Shown here piece by piece: positions 1 to 8,640 of a stretch of 64,000 bases of DNA. Numbering within the stretch: position 1 is the first letter of the stretch; every line of letters begins with the position of its first letter. Origin of the DNA: Desulfurispora thermophila DSM 16022. GTDB taxonomy: Bacteria > Bacillota > Desulfotomaculia > Desulfotomaculales > Desulfurisporaceae. Where the stretch lies: contig NZ_AQWN01000007.1 in assembly GCF_000376385.1 (NCBI RefSeq), positions 1 through 64,000 of the forward strand, written 5' to 3'. The translations under genes and the position numbers were made by a program. The notes beneath the pieces are model-generated. The model was not told the DNA's origin. It saw only the letters and a list, made by a program, of their open reading frames with translations, and ran no database searches.

Positions 1-282
<282 letters not shown>

Positions 283-507
283 AGAGCGGAAGTTCGAGGT
301 TAGAAGTTGGAAGTTCGATGCGGGAAGGAATTCGGCTGCGCCGAATTCCCAAAGCAAAAGAACCTTGAGCAAAAACCTCGAACAAGGCTTGCCAGCTTGC
401 CAAAAGCTTACTGTGAAGTTTTGAAGGTGCGTAAAGCGGGTGTCGGGCTTCGGACGTCGGACTTCGGAGACATCGAAGTCCGAAATCTGATGACTTAAAA
501 CCCACAC
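283..507 (+). other. 23S-5S internal spacer, first part
   Basis: Spacer without a tRNA. It contains a perfect hairpin at 327-349 (stem GGAATTCGGC, loop TGC) and a GTCGGACTTCGGA-type inverted element at about 448-488. A related TTCGGA/GTCGGAC sequence recurs after oppA near 3883-3910, so it may be a dispersed intergenic element. No protein is supported here. Confidence 0.6.
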
Positions 508-623
508 TTTTGACCCAGGAGAAAAACATTCATATCGACGACTGACAACTGACGACTGACAACCGTTTTGACCCGGGAGAAATGCATTCATACTGACGAC
601 TGACAACTGATGACCGACAACCG
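508..623 (+). repeat. 58-bp tandem repeat, two copies, abutting 5S rRNA
   Basis: Copies lie at 508-565 and 566-623, in register with no gap and with only a few mismatches. Each starts TTTTGACCC and ends GACAACCG, and each carries internal GACGACTGACAACTGA short repeats. A third TTTT begins directly after copy 2, and the 5S starts at 628. The repeat may arise by slippage and would lie in the processing region of the rRNA precursor. Confidence 0.85.
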
Positions 624-627
624 TTTT

Positions 628-741
<114 letters not shown>

Positions 742-750
742 ATAATTTTC

Positions 751-787
751 AAAGGCTGTAGCTTAAGTGGCTGCAGCCTTTTGTGTT
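751..787 (+). terminator. rho-independent terminator of the rRNA operon
   Basis: The stem AAAGGCTGYAGC pairs with GCTGCAGCCTTT around a short loop and is followed by T-rich sequence. It comes directly after the 5S gene. Confidence 0.8.
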
Positions 788-848
788 TATTTATTTGAAA
801 ATAGCTCACGTTTTTTCCTGTCTGGTTGAGCCTGGCAGGGAAGGGTGG

Positions 849-1967
849 TTAGCGAACTGTACCGGTCAACCAGCGGCCATAAGGCAGGCGGCTGACAACG
901 TGGGTAAATAACACAGACAGGGCGCTGCTGAGAAGAAAAGCCGTGCCTGTGGCCAGCAGCAGCATTTGGGCAAAGGAAGGCCAAAGAAACATCATGCACC
1001 TGACAGCCACCACAAGCCCCAGTGCGTGCACAAAATAAGCTCCCAGCGAATACCGTCCTACATATTTGAGAAGTTTGGAATACCAGGAAACCTGCGCGGC
1101 AGCAAATCTCAATCCCGCCATATAGACCAATGCCAGTGAAAATACCGTATATACAAACATTGATGGCTTCAGAGATGTAGATATGTTCAGGTTAACGCGA
1201 CTTCCGGCCAATGTGTTGAACAGCTCGCCGGTTACAATAACCAGCAAAACTGCCCATCCCATGAATACGAAAATAGCTCTTTTCTTTAAGCAGGTGCGCC
1301 AGCCAGGCAACATATACGCCACTGCGCCACCGGTCAGAAAATAAAAGAACCACATAATTAAATTGCGATCGCGGAATTTAACCAGCTGCAGCCACCAGCC
1401 CGGTTGTTTGGCTGTCATGCAGGGAGCTATCCGGTACGACCACCAGACGATAACCGTGTACACTATGGCCCCCCAAAGTACTGCACCCAATATTCTGGTT
1501 TTTCTTTCACCCATCCAGCGGAAAAATGACACCAGCAAGGGGAAAACAAAATACCACTGCATGATCAATACCACAAACCACAAATGGTAGCTTGCGCTTC
1601 CCGTTAACAGGTTATAGACGAAACTTTTGCCTTCGTACACTCTGTCTAAAGAATTCCAGTTGTAATAGGTGGAGTAAATTAGACTCCAGAGCAGATAAGG
1701 TATGAATATTTCCTTCCAGCGCTTTTGGTAAAAATTTAATGGTTTAATCCCTTGTGAGTAATTGTAAACCATTACCAGACCGGAAATAAACATAAAAGCC
1801 GGTACGGAAAATTTGACCAGGTTAAAAATTATGCCCAGTGTCATTTGCTCCTGGAGAGTGCAAACCGGATAGCGGATGAATACTCCCAGCGAATGCTGCA
1901 TAACTACTGCCAGAAAGGCCAATCCCCTGATATAGTCGAGTTCTTCGATCCAGGCCTTATTCTTCAT
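849..1967 (-). CDS. acyltransferase family 3 membrane protein
   Basis: A 372-aa integral membrane protein of the acyltransferase-3 (OafA/NodX/WecH-type) superfamily. These proteins transfer acyl groups to sugars or other surface molecules. The N-terminal motif ELDYIRGLAFLAVVMQHS, with the conserved Arg and His, is typical, and about ten hydrophobic segments follow. The length fits a stand-alone enzyme without a C-terminal SGNH domain. Start ATG at 1967 has a GGGAGC site 7 nt upstream. It is a single gene between the rRNA operon and the divergent opp operon. The acceptor substrate cannot be told from sequence. Confidence 0.87.
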   Translation of the reverse strand: MKNKAWIEELDYIRGLAFLAVVMQHSLGVFIRYPVCTLQEQMTLGIIFNLVKFSVPAFMFISGLVMVYNYSQGIKPLNFYQKRWKEIFIPYLLWSLIYSTYYNWNSLDRVYEGKSFVYNLLTGSASYHLWFVVLIMQWYFVFPLLVSFFRWMGERKTRILGAVLWGAIVYTVIVWWSYRIAPCMTAKQPGWWLQLVKFRDRNLIMWFFYFLTGGAVAYMLPGWRTCLKKRAIFVFMGWAVLLVIVTGELFNTLAGSRVNLNISTSLKPSMFVYTVFSLALVYMAGLRFAAAQVSWYSKLLKYVGRYSLGAYFVHALGLVVAVRCMMFLWPSFAQMLLLATGTAFLLSSALSVLFTHVVSRLPYGRWLTGTVR

Positions 1968-2264
1968 ATTTTTTGCTCCCCAATTACCAGCATTAGTGTT
2001 CGGTTTAACAGTTAATCATAATTATAACAGTCCCCATCATGACAATCACCACATGAAGGATGTTTTTTTTATCCGTCCATGTTTCTGTTAAAATTTTTGT
2101 ATACACAGGATGAAAAAAGCATTGTATAATTTACTGTGGCTCAACATGCGGAATAAGATGAATAGTCAAAGGGGGAATCGATATATAGAGAGATAAGATT
2201 AATATTTATTGGGGCAGCAGATAATAAAAAAAGAAAAACAGTGTAAAATGGGGAGGCGAAGCAA
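1968..2264. promoter_or_regulatory. divergent promoter region, acyltransferase / oppA
   Basis: An AT-rich 297-bp intergenic region. A TATAAT box at 2125-2130 is a plausible -10 for oppA, with only a weak -35 (TACACA, 2102-2107). The oppA ribosome site GGGGAGG is at 2250-2256. No gene is seen. Confidence 0.45.
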
Positions 2265-3881
2265 TTGTTAGCCAGAAAGAACATTTTGTTTGGTCTGCTG
2301 GTGGCGCTGCTCATGGTGGCTCTGCTCAGCGGCTGCGGTGCCAAAAGCCAGGAGGGAGCCAAATCGGCCGCCAAGGAGCAGGTGATCCGTTACAATGTGG
2401 GCGCCGAACCCAAGACGCTGGACCCGGCCAAAGCTACCGGTCTGCCGGAAGGTACCATCATGATGCAGCTCTTTGAGGGACTTACCCGTTACGACGCCAA
2501 ACAGGAGATCAAGCCCGGCATTGCCGAGAGCTGGGAAATTTCCAAGGACGGTCTCACCTACACCTTCAAGCTGCGCGATGCCAAATGGAGCAACGGCGAT
2601 CCGGTTACGGCCAAAGACTTTGTTTACAGCTGGCTGCGCGCCCTGGATCCCAAAACCGCATCGGAATACGCCTACCAGCTCTTCTACATAAAGGGAGCGG
2701 AAGAGTATAACAGCGGCAAGGGCAAGAAGGAAGACGTGGCCTTAAAGGCTCTGGACGACAAGACTCTGCAGGTAACCCTGAAGGCTCCGGCACCGCAGTT
2801 CCTGGGCCTGACCGCTTTTCAGACCCTCTACCCGGTGCACCAGAAAACCGTAGAGGGTAACCCCAACTGGTTTGCTGACCCGGCCAAATATGTCAGCAAC
2901 GGCCCCTTTAAGATGGTCAGCTGGGATCACAACCAGAAAATTGTGGTGGAAAAGAACCCCAACTACTGGGATGCCGGCAATGTTAAACTGAGCAAGCTGG
3001 AGATTTACCTGATCGACTCCATTGATACGGCCTACAACATGTTCAAGACCGGCCAGCTGGACTTCCAGGACGATGTGCCCGTGCAGGAACTGGCCGCGCT
3101 CAAGGGCAGCAAGGAGCTCAAAATTGTGCCCGACGCTTCGGTGTATTTCTACCGCTTCAATGTCACCCGCAAGCCCTTTAATGACGTGCGGGTGAGAAAG
3201 GCGCTGGCCATGGCCATCGACCGCAAAACGTTGGTGGAGCAGGTCACCCAGGCCGGCCAAAAACCCGCCTTTGCCTTTGTGCCCTTTGGTTTTAAAGATG
3301 CCGACGGCAAGGACTTCCGGGAAAATGCCGGCGACTTCTTTAAGGAGGACGTAGAACAGGCCAGAAAACTGCTGGCCGAAGCCGGCTATCCGGATGGCAA
3401 AGGCTTCCCCAAAGTGACCATCATGTACAACACCAATGAGAACCACCAGAAGATTGCCCAGGCCATCCAGCAGATGTGGAAAAAGAACCTGAACATTGAA
3501 GTGGGGCTGCAGAACGTGGAGTGGCAGGTCAAGCTGGACCGGGAGACCAAGTTGGACTACGACATCGCCCGCGCCGGCTGGAGCCCGGACTATATGGATC
3601 CCATGAGCTTTATTGACATGTTTGTAACGGGTGGCGGCAACAACCAGACCGGCTGGAGCAATCCGGAATACGATAAACTGGTACGCCAGGCCAACTCCAG
3701 CGGCGACCAGAAAGTGCGCATGGAAGCCATGCACAAAGCGGAAAAACTGCTCATGGATGAAATGCCGGTAATGCCCATTTACTTCTACACCAACCCCAAC
3801 TTGATCAAGGAAAATATTAAAGGGGTAATCATACCGCCCTTTGGTACCTATGCCGACTTCAAATGGGCTTACGTGGAATAG
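2265..3881 (+). CDS. oppA: oligopeptide ABC transporter, substrate-binding lipoprotein
   Basis: A 538-aa extracytoplasmic solute-binding protein of family 5 (OppA/DppA). It captures peptides or similar ligands for the permease encoded downstream. The N-terminus is a lipoprotein signal with lipobox LLSGC near residue 23. The family signature region (EGLTRYD...PGIAESWEIS...DGLTYTFKLR) and the C-terminal MPVMPIYFY segment are present. Start is TTG with a GGGGAGG site 8 nt upstream. A hairpin lies between this gene and oppB, 190 bp downstream, which fits higher expression of the binding protein than of the permease. Ligand specificity is not visible. Confidence 0.93.
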   Translation: MLARKNILFGLLVALLMVALLSGCGAKSQEGAKSAAKEQVIRYNVGAEPKTLDPAKATGLPEGTIMMQLFEGLTRYDAKQEIKPGIAESWEISKDGLTYTFKLRDAKWSNGDPVTAKDFVYSWLRALDPKTASEYAYQLFYIKGAEEYNSGKGKKEDVALKALDDKTLQVTLKAPAPQFLGLTAFQTLYPVHQKTVEGNPNWFADPAKYVSNGPFKMVSWDHNQKIVVEKNPNYWDAGNVKLSKLEIYLIDSIDTAYNMFKTGQLDFQDDVPVQELAALKGSKELKIVPDASVYFYRFNVTRKPFNDVRVRKALAMAIDRKTLVEQVTQAGQKPAFAFVPFGFKDADGKDFRENAGDFFKEDVEQARKLLAEAGYPDGKGFPKVTIMYNTNENHQKIAQAIQQMWKKNLNIEVGLQNVEWQVKLDRETKLDYDIARAGWSPDYMDPMSFIDMFVTGGGNNQTGWSNPEYDKLVRQANSSGDQKVRMEAMHKAEKLLMDEMPVMPIYFYTNPNLIKENIKGVIIPPFGTYADFKWAYVE

Positions 3882-3992
3882 TCTTCGGATTTCAGGCGTC
3901 GGACATCGGTAATATAATTGTATATCCTGAAAACAGCGGGTTATGGAATAGCAATCTTAAGCGTTGCTTTGTTGGACCAGACTATATTATTT

Positions 3993-4023
3993 GAGGTATA
4001 TGAGCCGCGTGCTCATATACCTC
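3993..4023 (+). terminator. intercistronic hairpin between oppA and oppB
   Basis: A perfect 13-bp stem (GAGGTATATGAGC) with a 5-nt loop, followed by only a weak T run (CGTTTCAT). It is probably a partial terminator or an mRNA-stabilising stem at the end of the oppA message. Confidence 0.65.
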
Positions 4024-4072
4024 GTTTCATGATTTGCGCCTGTTAGCAAAACGTGGATGGGGGGTATAATAT

Positions 4073-5005
4073 TTGGCACAATACCTGCTGCGCCGCTTTG
4101 CCACCATCACCCTGGCCATGTGGCTGATTGTCACCATCACCTTTGCCATCATGCACGCCATTCCGGGCGGGCCCTTCGCCTCGGAGAAAAAGGTGCCCGA
4201 TGCGGTAAAGCGCAACCTGGAGGCCCGCTATCATTTAAATGACCCGTTGTACAAGCAGTACGTTGACTATTTAAAAAACCTGCTGCGGGGCGACCTGGGC
4301 CCGTCCTTTAAGTACGAATACCGCACCGTAAACAGCATTATTAAAGAAAGCTTTCCCGTGTCCGCCATTTTAGGCTCGCTGGCCATTGCCTTTTCCCTGC
4401 TGGTGGGCCTGCTGGCCGGTATCATTTCCGCCCTGCGCCAGAACCGCTGGCAGGACTACACGGCCATGATCCTGGCCACCCTGAGCTTTTCTGTGCCCAG
4501 TTTTATCCTGTCCGGGCTTTTGATGTACGTGTTCGCCTATAAACTGCAGTGGCTGCCGCCGGCCATGTGGGGCACCTGGCAGCAGGCCATTCTGCCCACC
4601 CTGGCCCTGTCCGCCCTGCCCACGGCCTTCATTGCCCGGCTGACCCGCTCCAGCATGCTGGAGGTGCTGCAGCAGGACTATCTGAAAACCGCCCGGGCCA
4701 AGGGCCTTTCCGAAAGGGCCATCGTGGTGCGCCACGCCCTGCGCAACGCCATCCTGCCCGTGGTCACCTATGTGGGGCCGCTGATCGCCACCGTGCTCAC
4801 GGGCAGCTTTGTGGTGGAGTCCATTTTTGCCATCCCCGGCCTGGGCCGCTGGTTTGTGCTCAGTGTGACCAACCGGGATTATACGGTGATCCTGGGCACC
4901 ACCGTGTTTTACAGTGCCTTCTTGATGGCCATGAACTTCCTGGTGGACCTGGCCTATGTGGCTATCGACCCGCGCATTAAGCTGGTGGACCGCAGGGATG
5001 TGTAA
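4073..5005 (+). CDS. oppB: oligopeptide ABC transporter permease, OppB-type
   Basis: A 310-aa inner-membrane permease of the BPD_transp_1 family. It forms the translocation channel with OppC. The N-terminal helix ends in the typical VTITFAIMHAIPGGPF, and the EAA loop (TARAKGLSERAIVVRHALRN) that contacts the ATPases is seen near residues 205-225. The start is TTG after a GGATGGGGGG-rich region. It is followed 24 nt later by oppC. Length and topology are normal for the family. Confidence 0.93.
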   Translation: MAQYLLRRFATITLAMWLIVTITFAIMHAIPGGPFASEKKVPDAVKRNLEARYHLNDPLYKQYVDYLKNLLRGDLGPSFKYEYRTVNSIIKESFPVSAILGSLAIAFSLLVGLLAGIISALRQNRWQDYTAMILATLSFSVPSFILSGLLMYVFAYKLQWLPPAMWGTWQQAILPTLALSALPTAFIARLTRSSMLEVLQQDYLKTARAKGLSERAIVVRHALRNAILPVVTYVGPLIATVLTGSFVVESIFAIPGLGRWFVLSVTNRDYTVILGTTVFYSAFLMAMNFLVDLAYVAIDPRIKLVDRRDV

Positions 5006-5029
5006 TGTAATTAGAAAAGAGGTGAAAAC

Positions 5030-5956
5030 GTGCCGGAAAATATACAGCTGACACCGCAGATGTTTGCGCCGGTTACTGAAAAAAGCATGACCGGCGAGGA
5101 AATTACCCGCCCACCGGTCAGTTACTGGCAGGATGTGTGGATGCGCCTGAAGAAAAACCGCCTGGCCATGAGCGGCCTGGTGATCATCGCCCTGCTGGCC
5201 TTCATGGCCATCTTTGGCCCCTACATGTCGGGGCACACCTACTACGACCAGGACCTGCTGCGCATTAATCAGCCTCCCGGCAGCCAGTACTGGTTCGGCA
5301 CCGACAACCTGGGACGGGACCTGTTCACCCGCGTCTGGTACGGCGCCCGCATCTCCCTGAGCATCGGTCTTTTAACCAGCATCATCTGCCTGGTCATCGG
5401 CGTGCTCTACGGCGGCATATCGGGCTATCTGGGCGGCCGGGTGGACGAAATCATGATGCGCCTGGTGGAAGTGCTCTACAGCATTCCCTTTTTGCTTTAT
5501 GTGATATTGCTCATGGTGCTCATGGAACCGGGCCTGAAAGCCATCTTCATCGCCCTGGGGCTGGTCTACTGGCTGAACATGGCCCGCATAGTGCGCGGCC
5601 AGGTGCTGGCCTTAAAAGAACAGGAATATGTCCTGGCGGCGCGCCTTTTAGGCGCGGGTACCTGGCGCATTTTACTGCGCCACCTCATTCCCAACACCAT
5701 GGGACCGATTATTGTGACCATGACCCTGCTGGTGCCCGAAGCCATTTTCACCGAGGCCTTTTTGAGTTTCCTGGGCCTGGGCGTATCGGCGCCCATGGCC
5801 AGCTGGGGCGTGCTGGCCAGCGAAGGCCTGCAGGGCCTGCGCAACTACCCCTGGCAGCTCTTTTTCCCGGCCTTTTTCATCAGCTTGACCATGCTGGCCT
5901 TCAACTTTTTGGGCGACGGTTTGCGGGACGCTCTGGACCCGCGCCTGCGCCGCTGA
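5030..5956 (+). CDS. oppC: oligopeptide ABC transporter permease, OppC-type
   Basis: A 308-aa second permease subunit. The OppC_N segment (VWMRLKKNRLAMSGLVII) comes first, then the family motif FGTDNLGRDLFTRVWYGAR near residue 90. The EAA loop is AARLLGAGTWRILLRHLIPN. The start is GTG with an AGAGGTG site. It lies between oppB and oppD, with an 18-nt gap to oppD. It forms the transmembrane pore together with OppB. Confidence 0.93.
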   Translation: MPENIQLTPQMFAPVTEKSMTGEEITRPPVSYWQDVWMRLKKNRLAMSGLVIIALLAFMAIFGPYMSGHTYYDQDLLRINQPPGSQYWFGTDNLGRDLFTRVWYGARISLSIGLLTSIICLVIGVLYGGISGYLGGRVDEIMMRLVEVLYSIPFLLYVILLMVLMEPGLKAIFIALGLVYWLNMARIVRGQVLALKEQEYVLAARLLGAGTWRILLRHLIPNTMGPIIVTMTLLVPEAIFTEAFLSFLGLGVSAPMASWGVLASEGLQGLRNYPWQLFFPAFFISLTMLAFNFLGDGLRDALDPRLRR

Positions 5957-5974
5957 TGGGAGGCGTGCCCAACA

Positions 5975-6967
5975 GTGAATGAACCTTTATTGCAAATAAA
6001 AGACCTGTATGTCAATTTCCGCACTTACGCCGGCGAAGTGCAGGCGGTGCGGGGCGTCAGCCTGGCTCTGAATGCCGGGGAGAGCATAGCCATTGTGGGG
6101 GAATCGGGCTGCGGCAAGAGCGTCACCGCCCAGTCCATCATGAAGCTGATTCCGGTGCCGCCCGGACGCTATGCCGGGGGACAAATAATCTTCAGCGGTC
6201 AGGACCTGCTGACCAAGAGCGAGGCCGAGATGCAGCGCGTGCGCGGCAAGAGAATCGGCATGATCTTCCAGGACCCCATGACCTCGCTCAACCCCACCAT
6301 GAAGGTGGGCAAGCAGATTGTGGAGATGCTGCAGAGGCACACTGATTTAACCCCGGCGCAGCAAAGGGAGCGGGCGGTGGAAATGCTCTCCCTGGTGGGG
6401 CTGCCCAACCCGGCAAAGCGCTTCGAGCAGTACCCCCACGAGTTCAGCGGCGGCATGCGCCAGCGGGCCATGATTGCCATGGCCATGGCCTGTAATCCCG
6501 CCCTGCTGCTGGCCGACGAGCCCACCACGGCTCTGGATGTGACCATCCAGGCCCAGATTCTGGAACTGATGCAGGAACTGCGGGCCAAACTGGGTACGGC
6601 CATTATCCTGATCACCCACGACCTGGGTGTGGTGGCCGGCTTTGCTTCCCGGGTACTGGTCATGTATGCCGGCAAAGTAGTGGAGAGCGCCCCCACGCGC
6701 CAGCTGTTCTACCATCCGCAGCACCCCTACACACAAGGGCTGCTGGCTTCGGTGCCCCGTCCGGCCCAGGGCGTGCGCAAAAAGCTGCAGCCCATTGCCG
6801 GCCGGCCGCCCGATTTGCTAAAGCCCCCGCCCGGCTGTGCTTTCTGGCCGCGCTGCCGGCGGGCCATGCGGGTGTGCCAGCAGCTCACCCCGCCGGAGTT
6901 CACAGTCCAGCCGGGACACACAGTCAGCTGCTGGCTGATGCATGAATACGCCCGGGTAACCAGTTGA
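5975..6967 (+). CDS. oppD: oligopeptide ABC transporter ATP-binding protein, OppD-type
   Basis: A 330-aa ATPase that powers peptide import. Walker A is GESGCGKS near residue 43, the signature is FSGGMRQR, Walker B is LLLADEPT, and the H-loop His is present (LITHDLG). The C-terminal oligopeptide/dipeptide extension has the Cys-rich PPGCAFWPRCRRAMRVC, which in OppD homologues binds an Fe-S cluster. The start is GTG with GGGAGG upstream. A 104-bp gap separates it from oppF. Confidence 0.93.
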   Translation: MNEPLLQIKDLYVNFRTYAGEVQAVRGVSLALNAGESIAIVGESGCGKSVTAQSIMKLIPVPPGRYAGGQIIFSGQDLLTKSEAEMQRVRGKRIGMIFQDPMTSLNPTMKVGKQIVEMLQRHTDLTPAQQRERAVEMLSLVGLPNPAKRFEQYPHEFSGGMRQRAMIAMAMACNPALLLADEPTTALDVTIQAQILELMQELRAKLGTAIILITHDLGVVAGFASRVLVMYAGKVVESAPTRQLFYHPQHPYTQGLLASVPRPAQGVRKKLQPIAGRPPDLLKPPPGCAFWPRCRRAMRVCQQLTPPEFTVQPGHTVSCWLMHEYARVTS

Positions 6968-7071
6968 TGCCCAGAGGAGAGGCTTATCCAGATCAAGCCG
7001 CCCAGTGTTTCTTACGCTTGCTGACGTTGTGGGCAGGCGGATGTAGAACATTTTTCAGGAGGTAATCCATT

Positions 7072-8025
7072 TTGGCGGAAAAACTGCTGCAAATAGAAGA
7101 CCTGCACAAGCACTTCCGGGTGGGCAAAGGGCAGATCTTAAAGGCCGTGGACGGCGTGTCCCTGCACATTTACCGGGGGGAAACCCTGGGCGTGGTGGGT
7201 GAAAGCGGCTGCGGCAAGACCACTTTGGGCCGCACTGTGGTGCGCCTGTACCAGCCCAGCGCCGGGCGGGTGCTGTTTGACGGCATTGATGTGCACCGGG
7301 CCGGCGGAAAGGAGAGAGAAAGCCTTTTCCGGCGTATGCAGATGATCTTCCAGGACCCCTATGCCTCGCTCAACCCGCGCATGACCGTGGGGGAAATCAT
7401 CGGTGAGGCGCTGGACATTCACGGGCTGGCCAAAGGCGCCGCCCGCCGGGAGCGCATAGCCGAGCTGCTGGCCATGGTAGGGCTGGCCGGTGAATACGCC
7501 GGGCGCTTCCCCCACGAGTTCAGCGGCGGTCAGCGGCAGCGGGTGGGCATTGCCCGCGCTTTGGCCGTGCAGCCCGAGTTTATCGTCTGCGATGAGCCCA
7601 TTTCGGCCCTGGACGTATCCATCCAGGCCCAGGTGGTCAATTTGCTGGAGGAACTGCAGGAAAAGCTGGGCCTTACGTACATGTTCATCGCCCACGATCT
7701 GTCCATGGTGCGCCATATCAGCGACCGGGTGGCCGTCATGTACCTGGGCCGGGTGGTGGAGCTGGCCGGCTCGGACGAGCTGTACGAAAATCCGCTCCAC
7801 CCCTATACCCGTGCTCTGCTCTCGGCCATCCCCGTGGCCGACCCCGATGTGGAAGCCGGGCGGCAGCGCATCATTCTGCAGGGCGATGTACCCAGCCCGA
7901 TAAACCCACCCGCCGGGTGCAGCTTCCACACCCGCTGCCCGCAGGCAGAAGAGGTTTGCCGCCACGCAGTGCCAGGCTTCCGGGAAGTGGTGCCGGGGCA
8001 CTTTGTGGCCTGTCACGGGGTGTAA
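7072..8025 (+). CDS. oppF: oligopeptide ABC transporter ATP-binding protein, OppF-type
   Basis: A 317-aa second ATPase subunit. Walker A GESGCGKT, signature FSGGQRQRV, Walker [13 protein letters not shown] and H-loop FIAHDLS are all intact. The C-terminal Cys cluster ([17 protein letters not shown]) is also kept. The TTG start follows a CAGGAGGT site. It is the last gene of the operon, and a strong terminator follows at 8078. Confidence 0.93.
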   Translation: MAEKLLQIEDLHKHFRVGKGQILKAVDGVSLHIYRGETLGVVGESGCGKTTLGRTVVRLYQPSAGRVLFDGIDVHRAGGKERESLFRRMQMIFQDPYASLNPRMTVGEIIGEALDIHGLAKGAARRERIAELLAMVGLAGEYAGRFPHEFSGGQRQRVGIARALAVQPEFIVCDEPISALDVSIQAQVVNLLEELQEKLGLTYMFIAHDLSMVRHISDRVAVMYLGRVVELAGSDELYENPLHPYTRALLSAIPVADPDVEAGRQRIILQGDVPSPINPPAGCSFHTRCPQAEEVCRHAVPGFREVVPGHFVACHGV

Positions 8026-8077
8026 TAATCGCCTTGTGCCGGAGTAAAGGGAATGAATAGCATCTGTTCGTGAACAA

Positions 8078-8108
8078 GAAACAGGACCCGCTGGAGGTCC
8101 TGTTTTTT
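8078..8108 (+). terminator. rho-independent terminator of the opp operon
   Basis: The stem AAACAGGACC/GGTCCTGTTT with a 7-nt loop is followed by TTTTTT. It ends the oppABCDF transcript. Confidence 0.9.
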
Positions 8109-8182
8109 GATCGTTATTTTTAAATAAAAATAAATAGCCGGCAGGAATTTGCGTAAATAGATCGAATTGTTTAAATATCTAA

Positions 8183-8194
8183 ATGTATATACAT
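8183..8194. promoter_or_regulatory. putative HutC/GntR operator, copy 1
   Basis: The perfect palindrome ATGTATATACAT contains GTATATAC, which fits the HutC-subfamily GntR operator consensus GTMTAKAC. An 18-bp stretch (8181-8198), preceded by AAATATCTA, is repeated at 8517-8534. A HutC-type regulator is encoded at 14808-15560 in the same gene block. Binding is inferred. Confidence 0.6.
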
Positions 8195-8229
8195 ATATGG
8201 TATAGGAGCCGGGTTAAGCCAATTCATAT

Positions 8230-8424
8230 GTGAATGGCTCCCAGAAATTGAGACAGGAGGAAGTGTTCACCCCCCTGGCCACCAGGATGGGAGCATCGGC
8301 AGCCAAAGCCTCCGGCAATCCGCCGGTGTTTATGCTGCTGCATAAAGGGGCAGACGGCTTCCTTTCGGATCTGCAGTTTAAGACATTCTACATGCCCATC
8401 TTCCGGGGTGGGTATTTGGTATAG
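8230..8424 (+). pseudogene. remnant of a UroD/MtaA-type methyltransferase gene
   Basis: A GTG-started 64-codon frame whose residues ~13-57 resemble an internal stretch of the intact UroD-family protein at 11108-12469. HKGADGFLSDLQFKTFYMP here aligns with HKACFLSPKQFDTFYWP there (about residues 239-255), and the preceding LATRMGA.../LATADPL segment also matches. Both flanks of the domain are missing, so this is best read as a decayed fragment and not a small gene. It lies between the two GTATATAC palindromes. Confidence 0.6.
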
Positions 8425-8518
8425 ACTTTTGATATTTACCGCAATTAATATTTTTATAAAAACTAATAAAATGCCTGAAGGAAAAAATCAAAATTCAGCG
8501 AAATATCTAACCGTATAA

Positions 8519-8530
8519 ATGTATATACAT
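8519..8530. promoter_or_regulatory. putative HutC/GntR operator, copy 2
   Basis: The same ATGTATATACAT palindrome as at 8183-8194, again with AAATATCTAA just upstream. It lies 110 bp before the first MFS gene, where it could control the whole methyl-transfer operon. Confidence 0.6.
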
Positions 8531-8640
8531 ATATATTGCTAGGGAGGGTTGGCAAATTTTTGGGGGAGGTGCTGGATCTGCGATAAGTAAGTGACGTGAA
8601 GTACAGTAAGCGATTACAAAAAAACAAGGGAGGAATAAAT

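Noticed and set aside
307-498. Open frames in the 23S-5S spacer and inside the rRNA
   Set aside because: They overlap rRNA or repeat DNA, lack ribosome sites and have random-looking composition.
530-623. Short GACTGACAAC repeats look CRISPR-like
   Set aside because: They form one 58-bp direct tandem duplication without unique spacers, beside 5S rRNA, and no cas genes are present.
2742-3734. Long minus-strand frame inside oppA and similar frames inside opp, serA, kinase and AOR genes
   Set aside because: They are antisense shadows of GC-rich coding DNA, with repetitive His/Gly/Gln composition and no start sites.
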